Source of the DNA: Adineta ricciae
Lineage: Eukaryota > Rotifera > Eurotatoria > Adinetida > Adinetidae
Direction: 5' to 3'
NCBI GenBank assembly: GCA_905250025.1
Contig: CAJNOJ010000095.1
Coordinates: forward strand, 297,780 to 361,779
Length of the DNA stretch: 64,000 bases
Below are positions 13,647 to 25,733 of the stretch, one piece after another. Each line of letters starts with the position of its first letter. The stretch's first letter is position 1. Under the pieces are notes generated by a model. It worked only from the letters and a program-made list of their open reading frames with translations, had not been told where the DNA came from and ran no database searches. A program made the position numbers and the translations under genes.

Positions 13647-14000
13647 TCAGTCGGTGTTGGAGATGTCCTGTAGTAATGATGAATCAGTTGACATATCGGA
13701 TAATGATGTTCGACCTGAAACGAAACCGATGGAAAAAAAAATATATATATATTGGCACGAGAGAAGCATTTTTTCGAATTTTGTACCTGACAGAGACGTG
13801 TCCACTTGAAATCGATCGATTAATTGATCTTCTAATTGTCGAATATATCGAATTGTTTCCAGTACGATTTCGATCGGCGTTGATGTTGGTTTCTGTTTCA
13901 ATGTTGGTAGAATCGATTTTAATTTCTTCAGTTCAATTTTGGTTAGACTTGGCTTATTGTTTTTTGTCGATCCCATTCTTGAAGACGGATTTCGAGTCAT
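13647..14000 (-). CDS. Id/emc-like helix-loop-helix protein without a basic region
   Basis: Exons are 14000-13787 and 13714-13647 (72-bp intron), giving 93 residues. Residues about 20-62 form an HLH: helix 1 IELKKLKSILPTL, loop with KQKPTSTP, helix 2 IEIVLETIRYIRQLEDQLI. The ExxR-type basic DNA-contact segment of bHLH factors is absent in front of helix 1. That is the hallmark of Id/extramacrochaetae proteins, which sequester bHLH partners. The length and the Ser/Asp-rich C-terminus also fit small Id proteins. The intron length is a multiple of three, so an unspliced read-through frame also stays open; the donor GTACAA and the acceptor TTTCAG support splicing. A TATA-like run lies about 63-75 bp upstream. 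Confidence 0.75.
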   Translation of the reverse strand: MTRNPSSRMGSTKNNKPSLTKIELKKLKSILPTLKQKPTSTPIEIVLETIRYIRQLEDQLIDRFQVDTSLSGTKFEKMLLSCQYIYIFFSIGFVSGRTSLSDMSTDSSLLQDISNTD

Positions 14001-14062
14001 TTCTACCGGTATAGCAAGAAGAGTACGTGTGCGCTGAATGTCGATAGATGTGTCTACTCAGG

Positions 14063-14075
14063 TATATATATATAT
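14063..14075 (-). promoter_or_regulatory. TATA-like element upstream of the Id-like gene
   Basis: An alternating TA run lies 63-75 bp before the ATG at 14000 in the direction of transcription. It is in a plausible place for a core promoter, but simple TA repeats are common here, so the call is tentative. Confidence 0.35.
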
Positions 14076-16475
14076 GTGGACTGACAGATTCGATCATTAG
14101 AGAGAGAGGTGAGTGCGAAGAAAGAAAAAGAACGAAAAAAAAAATGGAGCAGGTCGATGACGATTGGTTCGTTCGTCGCATTGCACACTGTGTATCAACG
14201 AGATATGAATAAAGCGAAAGAGAAAATAATCGTCTGAATCACGTTTATGACACGTCAACATCCCGGTTAATTTGCATATGAATATATGTCAAGTAAAGAC
14301 TTTTATATCACATGAATATCCTCTCTTCAAATCTTGGCGTTTTTCGTTCTGTTTCGACAAATGATCATTAAATTGGATAAATGTTAATGCACCTTGTTAA
14401 TCGCATGTTTCATTGTCGTCAATGCTCATCCTTCTTCCTATTCACGTTTGACAGGAACAATGCGAAATATACAGTTTCATTGTCATGATGTCGCACACCT
14501 AATTCGATTATAGTCAAAAATGAAATTCTTTCCTTTGTCGTGCTCATTACTTTGAACAGTATGTCGACAAAAAAAAGACAAATATTTTTTAGCTTTCATT
14601 CGAAGTTATTGAAAAGGACATTCTTGAAATAACTTCAAGTGTGAGTGATAAAGACACGGCACCTTATTTCTTTCTTTCTTTCTTTCTATACGTCCGAATT
14701 AATTTACGAGAGGGTTTAATTTATCTGAACATCGACGTCCGATTCGTTCTTTGTTGTCTGTAGTAAAGTGAACTTGACATCGTCGTTAAAGCGGTACGAT
14801 TTAAGTCTTTGTCTTTGATAAAGTGATACGAAGGAAAAAAATAATCAGTTTTTCTTACCTTACACATCTGCTTTCACATCGAACAATAATCAGGCGGAGC
14901 ATAGTTTTTTCAATATCATTCGGGATTGATTATCTCTTTGATCTTATTTGTTCAACTAATTAGGAAGCAGAACGAAAGACGACAATGCGAAGATGCATAT
15001 GATTAAACAAAGAAAGAAAGGTTTACTACGATGACCGCAACCATCAGAAGAGAAGAGAACAAGAACATGAAACATTTTGATTACAGTAAGATTTCAATTG
15101 GAAAATTTTCGAAGTATAGGTAATGAATTTCAAACAGTGTTTATTTCTGTGCCACCTACTGAGTGCATGATTTGAATATGAAAATTTCTTGACAATTAAA
15201 TTGTGAACTTGAGTTTCATCATAACTTTCTTGAGTGATATATGAAAAAACGTGAATGCATGAGTCCGATCGATGATCGAAACCGGAACCTCGCGAATCAT
15301 ACCATTAGATCATCAAGCCTTGGACTCTAATTTTCAAAGTTTCCATTCGCCGTCTTTAATTAATAATCTTTGCAAAATAACAATATTTGTTATGGTCTAC
15401 GTCTCCATTTAGCAGGCAACTCATATAAACAACAACAATTATGCGTAACTCGAACTAATCGTTCGATTGATATACAAATAATCGAACAGATTTCTCTCAT
15501 CTGTAAGATGGTGATAGTACGATTTATCTGCATCTAGAACGTATCATTGACAGCAGACCATATGTGACATCGTCATCTTTCCACGAGACTTTTTGTTTAT
15601 GAGAACAGATCGAGCTGAGAAAAAAAAACATCCAGATATATCATTTTAGCTTCATCTTCTACTGAATGTTGGTCAAAACTAATCTCTATTGCACCAAAAA
15701 GTAAGACTTCTATTAAAGTAAAAACCGAAGTCAATGGTTCAGTTATATTGAAAGATATAGATAAGATAACTCATCTAGGATAAAATACAATTCGCTTTAA
15801 GCTAAGCAGTACTCAATGTATAGCAACATATGTCGTTCCGAGAGGCTAACTGGAATATTGGATAGCGCAAGAAATGATCTTAGCTGAGACAAAGGTCACT
15901 GGTCATTGCACAAATCTGTCTAATGTCAATGAGTATTCATAAGTTAGATGAGTTTGACGTTGCAGAAAAATGCGTTCTTTTTTCCTCGCTTTTCAATAGT
16001 GTCAGATTAGATCTGATCGATGCATTTATGTTCGTGTTGATTATTTTATTTCGCTGATTATATTCGTCAGGAACTCGCTCAAGAAAATAAATGAGATCGA
16101 TTAATATGACTTCATCGGCGAGCACATCGATTTAATATCATTCATATTCCCAATAGAACACGCGAAGCGAGACGAAGAAGAAGACCAAGAAAACTTTGTG
16201 TCTATGAGTAATCATAGTTCACACACTCTTACGATAAATGTTCTTTAGTCGTAATGCACGTGGACAACGATAACATTCGGTAGATAGAAGAGAACGAAGA
16301 GGAACATTGTCTTACCTTACTCTCAATAATTCGTTCTGTATGAAAGGACAAACGAAAATAAGCAACCATCAACGATTTTATATCATAGGTAAGTTAAAAA
16401 GCAACGTATCGATCAATGTGACGTTTTTTTAATGTAGTTTAATATAGTGAACAGGTTGATATAGATCTCTGCAGC
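14076..16475. other. Intergenic region upstream of HLH and fucosyltransferase genes
   Basis: This is 2.4 kb of A+T-rich DNA between divergent genes. It contains a short CTTT repeat near 14668-14690 and the tRNA-like segment at 15261-15327 listed separately. No open frame with recognisable motifs was found. Confidence 0.4.
15261..15327 (-). other. tRNA-derived pseudogene-like segment
   Basis: Read on the minus strand, a 67-base segment opens with GAGTCC and closes with GGACTC, a perfect 6-bp acceptor-like stem. It contains a D-arm-like GATCTAATGGTATGATT and a B-box-like GGTTTCGATC. The order of parts fits tRNA, but the middle is too short for a full anticodon arm, and no anticodon can be read. 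It looks like a decayed tRNA or a tRNA-derived SINE head. It is not a functional tRNA. Confidence 0.35.
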
Positions 16476-17921
16476 ATGTTCTTTCGGTTACGTTTGATTC
16501 TTGTTCGAAGTTGTGTTATTTCGTTGGTTATCGTTGTCATTCTACAAAGTTTTCTATTTATCAAGAACGAATTATATGAACTACAGAAGACGAAACGATT
16601 GTTACGCGCAGAAGCACAGTTTTGGCAGAAACTTGCTGAAGAAGATGAAGGTTTGACAGATCAACAACGAATTCGACAAATTGAATCGATTAAACAGTCA
16701 AGTATTGATTCGAATATTAACTGGACAAATGTATTTTTCGATAATTATCGACGAAAATTATTACGCTTGACCGAAAGAGATTCACACAATATGAATAAAT
16801 ATCGATTTCGAGATATCCAAGGAAATATTTCTCAGAAAATCTTTGATGTCTTCGAAGAAACTCTTGTAAGTTCACTTGGAATGCAATTTCTCCGATGAAT
16901 TTCACTTTTTTTTCAGGTTTTTACTCGTCCAAAATTCTGCTCATCATCGCGAGTGTTTCATCCCCAATGTCCGTATACAAACTGCCGTTGGAGTTGTGAA
17001 ATGCCGATGAAAGATTCTAACAATTTTCGTCGTGCCAGTGTATTTCATCATGTCGATATCAATGAAACTGAAATGCATGAGAAATTGCAACATCGTTCTT
17101 ACAAAGACATTTGGATCCTATGGATTGATGAAGCGAATCGATCAATAAGTCATTTGAATCAATATAAATTCAATTGGACACTAAGTTTTCGTCAAGATTC
17201 AGAAGTTTCCATCGGTACGTATGGAATTCTAGTAGTACAAGATAAAACGAAAATCTCTTCGAAAGAGAATGTAATTCACGATCAAAGATACCTTCAACTT
17301 TTTCACAATCGAAATATTCACCTATCTTACGTAACTATCGAAAACCGTATTTTGCTCAATTATCGATACCGTCAGAAATATGCACTCTGGTTCGTTTCGA
17401 ATTGTTCACCTCAACGTCGTCTCAAATATTATTCGGAATTAAAACAGTTCTATCCAATCGTTGCCTATGGAAATTGTGTGGCAAATAAATGCGATCGTAA
17501 TGATCAATGTGAATACAAACAATCTCATCTCGCGATGTTTTATCTGTCGTTTGAATCACAGCAATGTCAAGATTATATAACTGAAAAGTTCTGGCGAGCA
17601 TTACACTATGGAATGATACCGATTGTTCTCGGTCCATCGAAACAATGCTATCTAGATTTGGGCGTACCGCATTCAGCATTTATACATACAGATGATTATC
17701 CATCGCCCGAGGAACTTGCCGATCATTTACGTGCGATATCAACGGATTATTTTCTTTATAGGAAATATTTTCAATGGTTACTTCGATACGAAGCTTTCTA
17801 TGAAACAGATACGTTAGAGCCGATACGAATGTGTGAATTATGTATGAGATTGAACCTGCAAGACTATCAAGAACATAGTTTTTATACGAATGTTCATGAA
17901 TGGCATCGCGCGTCGTGTTAA
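16476..17921 (+). CDS. GT10-family alpha-1,3-fucosyltransferase
   Basis: Exons are 16476-16865 and 16917-17921, giving 464 residues. It has type II Golgi topology: a short cytosolic end, a membrane anchor at about residues 9-30 (VISLVIVVILQSFLFI), then a stem. The catalytic part carries the GT10 signature: WFVSNCSPQRRLKYYSEL, then VAYGNC. The donor-binding block follows: FYLSFESQQCQDYITEKFWR, ALHYGMIPIVLG, and later PHSAFI with PEELADHL. These enzymes move fucose from GDP-fucose to N-glycans or glycoproteins in the secretory pathway. Paired cysteines near the C-terminus (CELCMRL) fit the family's disulfide pattern. Members differ in acceptor, so the substrate cannot be named. Confidence 0.92.
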
Positions 17922-18455
17922 AGTTTGAAGAGTTCATTTTGTTGTTTTTTATCTGTTTGTACATATAAAATCAGTCGAAGGATGTTGGAATATTGATTGC
18001 GAAGAAAACTGTCAAGTTTTATTAATAACGACATGATCTACATACTAATAATGCGACACACCTATATATTAAAAAGACGTTTTTTTTCCTTGCTTGTTGC
18101 TATTGTTTACAATAATGAAAACGATAACGTTGGTGAGTCGAAAATTTTGATTTATAAGAAAAAAAATCGGCTCTCCACTCGAGCACTCACTATTTACTTT
18201 TAACGCAGTCACTCTTGTTAAAATTCTACTTCAATTAACAGAAAAGAACGAGTAGCAATAGAGAGAAAAGCAATGTTGTTGAGAGCGTCTCTGCCATCAA
18301 GATCGTCCATAACGACGATCAGCATCAATGGTAACCAGCATCTGTATATACACACCAAACATTTCTTTTCTTCTCACCTGTGTATTTTGTCCATTCTTTA
18401 ATCTAAAATAATTTTTCAAACTTTTATTATTTTTTTCCTCACTACTATTGAAATT
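17922..18455. other. Spacer after the fucosyltransferase
   Basis: This is 534 bp of A+T-rich DNA holding the 3' UTR of the fucosyltransferase and the 5' region of the next gene. No gene is seen. Confidence 0.5.
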
Positions 18456-20236
18456 ATGCCGTCTGAGCTTTTTCAACCTTTGCTACACGATCCATTAGGA
18501 TGGAAACAATCGACGACATCCTATACGGACCATTACAAATGGAGAAAGCTTAATTCGAAAAACAAGGATAAACTCATTTCTGCTTATAGCCAACGATATC
18601 AACGGCAATTGCGTAAACGGAAAACAAATAATCAACGTCAACCATTGAAAGCCAATGAAGAACAACCGGCAAACCGAATCATTGTATTGAATAAATGTGG
18701 AGATAAGCAACAATCGGCAACGTACCGATATTTACCAACGAAAACACCGGTGTACATCGTTGAACAAAAACCGAGGCCTGCAACAGCAAATGTGGTTAGA
18801 ACTTTTTGTTGCGGACTGCCAATGTAGTTACTTTCGTTTTGTTGTCTCACTTATCTAGGAATCAACCTGTTGTACACAAGAATTACAACGCCCACCAACG
18901 GCTCCGCCAGCTTTTCAAGGTAAATGTTAACATACGAAAGATTCACATCTCCCTTCTTTTCCAACAGAAGAAACAAGTCCGCCGACAGAAATTCAACAGT
19001 CCGTCAAAGAAGAAACTAAGGAAAAAGAGAAACGTCCAGTTGATGCCGACAATGACAATTCACGACATTGGCTAACTTTTCCCACTCCAAAAACACCGCA
19101 GAAAATAATTGATGCCAAACAACGCCTCGGACAATTAAACATTCCTTCTACTCTTGCTCGACCTTCAACAGCATCGAATCCACCAACGGAAAAACAACAA
19201 ACAGCTCAACCAATTAATCGACCATCATCGGCTTCTGCCCCACAGACAAAGCCAGCTGACGATCAACACCGTTTTCTCAGTTTCGAAAAACGCGAAACAC
19301 CTGACGATTTACGCGCTGCACGGTATCGTCTCGATAAACATCGATATAATGTATCAATAGACAATTATCCACCACGTCCAAAGACTTGCCCAGAACGTCG
19401 ATATGACTCACCTAAACCAGTTACTCCACCAACCTGGAAAATAGAATCACCGTCATCTCAACCAGCGAAAGCTGATGTATGGGTTGTCGAAGATGAATGC
19501 AAACCGGCAACACCCGCATCCCGACCATCGTCTTCATCTAAGTACATACAAATTGTAAATTGTGACAACGTTCCAAGTGAATACGCAACTGCACTTGAAA
19601 TATCCAATGCTGCGCAAAAGGAATACGAAAAAAATTTGAAAATAAATGGTGGTCGTAAACCTGAGAACTTTGCTTATCGACTCCCAACAATGCTATCTGA
19701 CAATAAAAACGTTTCATGCGTAAGTCAATAATCATTAGTCGAAGGAAAACGAACGCATGGTCAACTAAGGTTTCTTTTCTGCCTTTATATATGTTAAGAT
19801 TACCTATCAGAATCCGCAACAGATGACAGGTATGGACAGTCAAGTACGTCAAGTTACACGATCATCTGACAACGATCTAGGCGTTTGGATTCGAAATGCT
19901 ACAGATAGAGGTAAAGTAAGAAAAGAGGACTTTTCAATGATCATGTAACTGGTATAGAACGAGCATCAGCGTTGAAAATCGTACAAGATGTTCTCAATCC
20001 ATCGCATTTTGGCTATGACAGACAAGCATCGAACCGAACCTTATCAGGCACACGAAAACTAGGCCGCACACGTACTCAGCATAAGTTTCCATGTGAAATA
20101 TGCGAAAAACTTCTTATCAAACGGCATGTTTGGGATTTGAATGGGTAAGTGACGAGCGTCCCATTCTTTCAAAGAAACACAATATTTCATATTCAACAGG
20201 TTAGAAGAAACATTAAGTTGTCCACATCATCCTTAG
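18456..20236 (+). CDS. Uncharacterised protein with C-terminal Cys/His cluster
   Basis: Exons are 18456-18794, 18859-18919, 18968-19719, 19799-19910, 19958-20144 and 20200-20236, giving 495 residues. I do not recognise it. The N-terminus has a conserved-looking block (DPLGWKQSTTSYTDHYKW). The middle is Pro/Thr/Ser-rich with repeated RPSTAS or RPSSAS phrases, probably disordered. The last 50 residues are compact and carry CEICEKLL, then LSCPHHP at the very end, which could bind one metal ion. Proteins with a Tyr/Trp-rich start and a Pro-rich body include many axonemal microtubule-associated proteins, so a ciliary role is a guess only. Six exons in consistent phase argue that it is a real gene. 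It converges on the chitin-binding gene 213 bp away. Confidence 0.75.
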
Positions 20237-20449
20237 AGCATAAGATCAGAGGTTTGCGCATGCATGCATGATATTTTGTTTTCACTCGTGTTCATGTTTA
20301 TTCACATAGAATTTTGTTTTCTTCCGAACTTCTTTTTGTTGATTTATCTTGTGTTTGTTCTTCTAGATTCAAATGTCCACATGCAACAACGATCGAGTAG
20401 AAACCAAATATTTGAACACTGTTTTCTTCTTCTTCTGTTTTTTTATCAT

Positions 20450-21324
20450 TTATTTTTGTAAAAACACGACAAAAATTATACATAATGTTAATGAGAATAC
20501 ATCAGAAAGAAAGCTTTTTGTCAGCGAAGAAGAAGAAGAACCGAGATCTTTTAATGAATGTGTTGTTGTTGGATGGTAATAAATTAAATCACGTAACTGA
20601 CGACGTCGAATTTCATTACAATGGATCAGAAGACCATGAGTTTGATTGATAGAAAAATGCTCGATTTTATGTTCATTACTCGTCAGAATATGCAACATTC
20701 GATGGTTCCGTCGACGACGTTTCCGAGGTTGTGGCATAGTAGAAGATGTTTCATCGATGGTTTCAGATTCACCTGGATACGTCTCAGATATCTTTGTTAA
20801 AATCTTGAAAAACTTGATTGAAAACGGAAACTTTAAGTACAACATATTTCTGTCATCAAAACAAACTTTTTCAAACAATGCAACATCGGCCAAATCTGAT
20901 GTATTCGTTGTTGGTAATACTTCAGTTTCTTGAGTTGTCATTGTCGTCGTTGTTATCGGCGGATACGATTTTGTGGTTGTTGTGTCTATTCGAGTCGTGT
21001 GCGTTGATTGAGTTTTGATGCAGTTTACCTGTACAGAAGGATATAAATAACTACTGACTGATCACTATGACCTACTGAATTGGCTATTTCACATTCTTTC
21101 AAATTGCTGTCAAATTCAGTTCCAGCTGGACACTTGCGTTTAACCGCTCGCACATACACTGTATCGACAAAGATGCAATGCCAATAATATCGGCAATCTT
21201 CTACATTTATCATTGGATGCAATGAATCATCTTCATGCCCTGTGCAATCAAATGTGTCTTCTCCGTGAATTTCACTTGTTAAGAGGTACAGGGAAAGTAT
21301 AGTAGTTATTAATGATACAATCAT
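20450..21324 (-). CDS. Secreted chitin-binding type 2 (peritrophin-A) protein
   Basis: Exons are 21324-21076 and 21028-20450, giving 275 residues. A signal peptide (MIVSLITTILSLYLLTSEIHG) leads into one CBM14 domain at about residues 24-82. Its six-cysteine pattern includes FDCTG, CRYYWHC, KRKCPAGTEFDS and KECEIA. A Thr-rich linker follows (TTTTKSYPPITTTT, about 95-115). The rest has no recognised domain but includes a polybasic RKRRRRNHR site suited to furin-type cleavage. A terminal hydrophobic run (LTLCIIFVVFL) ends two residues before the stop. That tail suggests a GPI or C-terminal membrane anchor (inference). Peritrophin domains bind chitin in cuticle, gut lining or trophi; rotifer jaws contain chitin. 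The function of the large C-terminal part is unknown. Confidence 0.8.
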
Positions 21325-22174
21325 TTCAAATAAAGAAAAGCTTGTATAGACTACGTCTATTGATTCAAATGATTAGTAATTGAGTCAATGAGTTTCTTTT
21401 GTCTGAGTATGCATTTGTTTGCTATGAAAAGAAGTCGGCCTCGTCATTCGATGTCATTAATGAACATTGAAGCGCTATTGTAACACTTTTATGTGCGCGT
21501 GTTGTTGATGAATATGTTTTGTAATGATAAAATCTACGAAACAAAATAGGCCGGATTCTTTTTTCTCTGCATAAGCAGTTATTAATATGATTATTTTGGC
21601 GAAGGTGAAATGAAATATTCAGATATAATTCAAGATAAATATACAAGCGTCCTTTAGCTCTCTACTGTACTAGATAAAAGACAGAAAGAAACAAATATTG
21701 AAGCGATGATAATGTATAAGCCGGAGGGGCTTCACTAAATTGAGTACATATTAAGCCTTGTTATAATATCGTTCAGCTTTGAACATTCCAAACAATGAGA
21801 TTATTGAGCACTAATTGATAATCGATACGTTCACAAAGTGATGTTCTTAAACTTGTATTGAACAACGATAGATTGGATCTGACTTGATGCAATTGATATT
21901 AAGCTTTGTTTAAACTCTTCTTGAGGAACATAACAGCTGACATTAAGAAAATCAAGGTCAAATGACTGTAGTGTAATAGATGCGAAGACGAGGACTAAAT
22001 CCATCGGCGTATTAATGACAATGTTTACCTATATGATATGTTTTTCTATCCAGCCAAGGCAACAACGCATGACTGATTTTCTACGCTGTCTAAAATGTAT
22101 TATCCCTATAGTATGTTCAGGGCCGAAAGCATTTGCTATTTATCTCCTTACTTAATACTACTCCGTTATACGAG
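21325..22174. other. Divergent spacer, chitin-binding and glycoprotein genes
   Basis: This is 850 bp of A+T-rich DNA between a minus-strand and a plus-strand start. It probably holds both promoters. No exon was identified. Confidence 0.5.
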
Positions 22175-23882
22175 ATGCAGGGAATCGGGTACTATGGTGG
22201 TGCTTCCGCTGCACCTCTTTCGACGGGTATCATGGCTGCGGCAGCCACCGGTGTGGCTCTCATTATCGTCGGTACAAGTCTTGGCTTAGGTCTAGGTATT
22301 GGTCTTCACAGCGATGACCAAAATTTGACATCAATTACAACGACCGGTAAGAATGCGTGTACCGCTCTTATTCAAATAGAAGATATTGATCGGAATATGA
22401 AAAAATTGAATAGATAAAAACAGGGAATGAATATTCCTTTTTTTGAAAATATGTTCCTTTGTTACAGAAATCAGTAATTACTCATTCAGCAGTTTCATTT
22501 ATACTTATAATCAAATACTAAGTTTTTTCTTATTATTTCATTCACCGTGATAGTAAATCCAGCCCTTACAACAACGATATCAACAACAACGGTGTCGACA
22601 ACAACAACAACAAGCACATGTGAGTAGAACAACTTAAGCACTGAAAAGACATTGATATCAACTGTATCTTGCATGTAGAAATGACAGTTGATGAGAAGTT
22701 TGACGAGTTGAAACACCTGTACAATTACGCCAATTCTTTGATGATCTTAACTACTATGTTGTTTTTCGTTCGATTTAACTAGCTACAAATCAATCTGTAT
22801 ACCAGGGATCTCTATCAAGTAGTAGTGCAGTGTATGGCGGCGTCAATCAATCATCAACTAACTACACATACGAAGTGATTCAAGTGGTTCCTGATACGAA
22901 TGGTAGTTACACCTTTGTTAGTACTAGTGGTAGTAACTTGCAATTCTATGGGTATTTGTACAACGGCAGTTTTATTCCTTCGAGTCCACTGACGAATTTG
23001 ATTACAAGATCTGATAGTTTAACAGGAACGTTACAATTTAATCTTACAAGTACACTTGTAGAGAATTCTGAATATCTCCTGGTCGTCACAACTTCAAATC
23101 AAACAGCAACAGGGTCATTTAATATCACTGCAACTGGCCCCGGATTGGTCGCGTTTACTCGTCGAAGTGTCGCTGCAACTTCAGGTAAGCACGTATTTGA
23201 TTTGTATCTTGCGAGCAGACTGATGACGACAATCGTGTGTGGATTAAATCGAGGGCGTGAGGATAAAGTCGTTGATCAGGTCCAATTGTTTCATTAGTAT
23301 AGAGCAAATAAAATGTTAGATGGAATTTTCAAGCGATTACAAATGCCTCAATGATCTTTCGTTGTGCATCTTTCATTTATATTTACAGCTACTTATGGAG
23401 CTATTGTTATCAACACAACTAATACACAGCTCACCGGTAATCTCTTTGTGAACACGAATGACGTTGTCAAAGACGTAGATGGAGTACTTACATTTGCTTA
23501 TATAAGTCAAGTTACTATGACATTCTTTACGGCACCAACCGTTGGCTCAGGTTTGATATACATTGTTGTATTAAATCGAACTGGTTCCACACTCATATTT
23601 TCTCCAAACGCTACCTACCAAATTCCTACTGCCAATATTACATCGACAGCAAGTGTTCAAACATATAGTATTCCTCGTAATCAACTTCCTGTCGTCAGTG
23701 GTCAGTACGTAGGTGTGGGATTGAGCACGGGTGGTGGTAGTTTGAACCAGTTGGCGAACGTCCCTTCAGCATCTCTTGTTGTTTCGAATTTCGGGACATT
23801 GGCAGCAGCGACGTATACAAACAACACCAATGGAGTTGCATTTCAATTCGTACTTTATACTACAACTGCTGTTATCGGTTAG
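22175..23882 (+). CDS. Membrane-anchored Thr/Asn-rich glycoprotein, unknown family
   Basis: Exons are 22175-22346, 22554-22619, 22783-23184 and 23389-23882, giving 377 residues. Near the N-terminus there is a Gly-rich membrane segment (AAATGVALIIVGTSLGLGLG). It is followed by an exon that is almost pure Thr/Ser (TTTISTTTVSTTTTTS), a mucin-like stalk. Two beta-rich repeats of about 130-150 residues follow, each in its own exon, both full of N-x-S/T sites. They lack cysteine and resemble a beta-sandwich, but I cannot name the fold. Topology would be type II with a glycosylated outer part. All introns between coding exons are phase 1 or compatible. The final TAG at 23880-23882 overlaps a GTTAGT donor. 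An alternative last exon from about 24087 (phase 1, about 14 codons) is possible. Confidence 0.7.
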
Positions 23883-23953
23883 TCTTAATGAATCAGTTAG
23901 AAGACATGTTTGATCTTTTAATGTTGTGCTATAACAGTACACTTAATTGATCG

Positions 23954-23985
<32 letters not shown>

Positions 23986-24354
23986 TATTTTCATCTACTA
24001 ATATTTATGTTTATTTTTTTTAAACTAACTCTGAGTTTTATTACAATCTTCTTTGGTTCAAATAAACTATGTAATTATACTTTAGGAAAGGCAATTGGAT
24101 CACTTGGACAAAAATGTATTCTATGAAGTTTAATCATAAAAATAGACTCTCTTCTATTTCCAGGTTTCGATATTATTTCAAGAAAACAAACAAGACAGGG
24201 AAAATATCATATGAAAGAAACTGAAGACAAGAGTGAGGGTGAATTTTTTCGTTTGTATTGACCAGAAAATATCCTAAAATAGAAACTTTGATCATCGTCT
24301 ACATATTATGTTGAACAAAGAAGAAAAGAGTCTTGTGATTGCAGAGATATACGT
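23883..24354. other. Convergent spacer with TA/TG microsatellite
   Basis: This holds a (TA)n followed by a (TG)n run at about 23954-23984 and the 3' ends of two convergent genes. A possible alternative last exon of the glycoprotein gene lies at about 24087-24125. Confidence 0.5.
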
Positions 24355-25445
24355 TTAACTTTCTAGTTCGAGTCCCAGACCAACTTTATGTCCACCAGCA
24401 TTCAAATTTCGAACTTCGAATAATCCTGACAGAGTTAGTTTAGCACCTAAATAGAAAAAAAGAACACGACGTTTTGCAAATCTGAATAATGTTCGCACAT
24501 CAGAATTATGGATAAGACATACCTGGACGAAGGAGCTGTTGAAATGAAACACCAACTTGACAGATATTATTAACTTTAAGACCAACGGCAGTCTGAGGAT
24601 CAATTTGATATTTGGAAGCGAGAGCAAAGCGAGTTTGATTTGTGCCTGCTGCCCAAGCTAATTGAACACCAGTTTCAAGTCGACTGTTAAGACGTTGATA
24701 AACACTACCACCAACTTCATTTCCGTCGTTTCTATCAAACAAGAAATTGAATCGATGACAATCCTCTTGCAACAAAAATATTTCTTACAAATTGGCGAAT
24801 AAAGTAAAATCTCTGCCTTTGAATCCAACAGCAAAATTATTCTTTGTTAACGCTGCTTTGGTTGTGCTATAAACGTATTGATAACCAGCCAACCAACCTT
24901 GATGACCTAAGACAACAGCTCCATTGAGGATTGGACCAGCAGCATCGAAGCCAATATTTGTTTCAACATGAGCTTTATCATGAACAAAAGATGTACGAAG
25001 ATCGGCAGTCTTCTTTCTGAAATAGACAGCAATGACAATGTATTTAATCAAAATTAACGTAGTCAATTATACCCTGTTTGAGGACTAAGGCTTCCATCAA
25101 AAACCAGCTTGAAACCTTGGGCTAATTGATCGTCAGCTGTGACCTCTACTTTAAGTAAATTATCGGTATTCCATTTTTCCAAAAATGTTAATCCATATTG
25201 AGGAACGACATATTTCGTTTCTAAACTGCCGACAGTTCGTGTTGTTTCAGTATTATGTTCACCGATTATATTGAAATTCACTTTATTCTCTGTACGAGTC
25301 TTGATATCCAATTTGAATACATTGAAAACTAGTCAAGATTTAAGATTAGTTAGATCGATAATACACGACAAATAAACTTACAGTAGCCTTTGTTGAAGAT
25401 ATCTGAGGCTTGCTTGTTGAGGTCGGCGAATTTTGGTGGAGCCAT
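24355..25445 (-). CDS. Voltage-dependent anion channel (mitochondrial porin, VDAC)
   Basis: Exons in transcript order are 25445-25382, 25328-25073, 25016-24789, 24731-24523 and 24446-24355, giving 282 residues, the usual VDAC length. It forms the 19-strand beta-barrel of the outer mitochondrial membrane, which passes ATP, ADP and other metabolites. Diagnostic stretches are [17 protein letters not shown] at the start, then [33 protein letters not shown] and [16 protein letters not shown]. The end is [15 protein letters not shown], the eukaryotic porin signature region. No lesion was seen. It is divergent from the MDH1B-like gene, with 288 bp between the start codons. Confidence 0.95.
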
Positions 25446-25733
25446 GAATTCAATTTCGAGAAAATGGAACACTTGTTTCAACAGCTGAAAGTAAATAAAT
25501 AAAATAATACTATGTTGGAGATGGATCACATATATTGACCTTTTTATTAGTTGAAATATCAACCAATTAGAAATCGTCTGCCGACACATCTGCTGCTTTC
25601 TGCGATATTCTATGTAAAATCTTTCATTTTGTAAAAATGAACAAGATCTGTAAAAAAGAAATTCTATTGGTAATTAGAAAGTATAAAATACGATGAAACA
25701 AAGGAGGCAGTCGCTCAGTTTAATCACAGTGCA
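25446..25733. promoter_or_regulatory. Shared divergent promoter region, VDAC and MDH1B
   Basis: Only 288 bp separate the VDAC start codon (minus) from the MDH1B start codon (plus), so the promoters and 5' UTRs must share it. No clear TATA box was seen. A splice-acceptor-like tract precedes the VDAC start on the minus strand, suggesting a spliced leader or UTR intron. Confidence 0.5.

Noticed and set aside
16717..17964. Several minus-strand frames in the fucosyltransferase gene
   Set aside because: They are shadows of the well-supported plus-strand gene.
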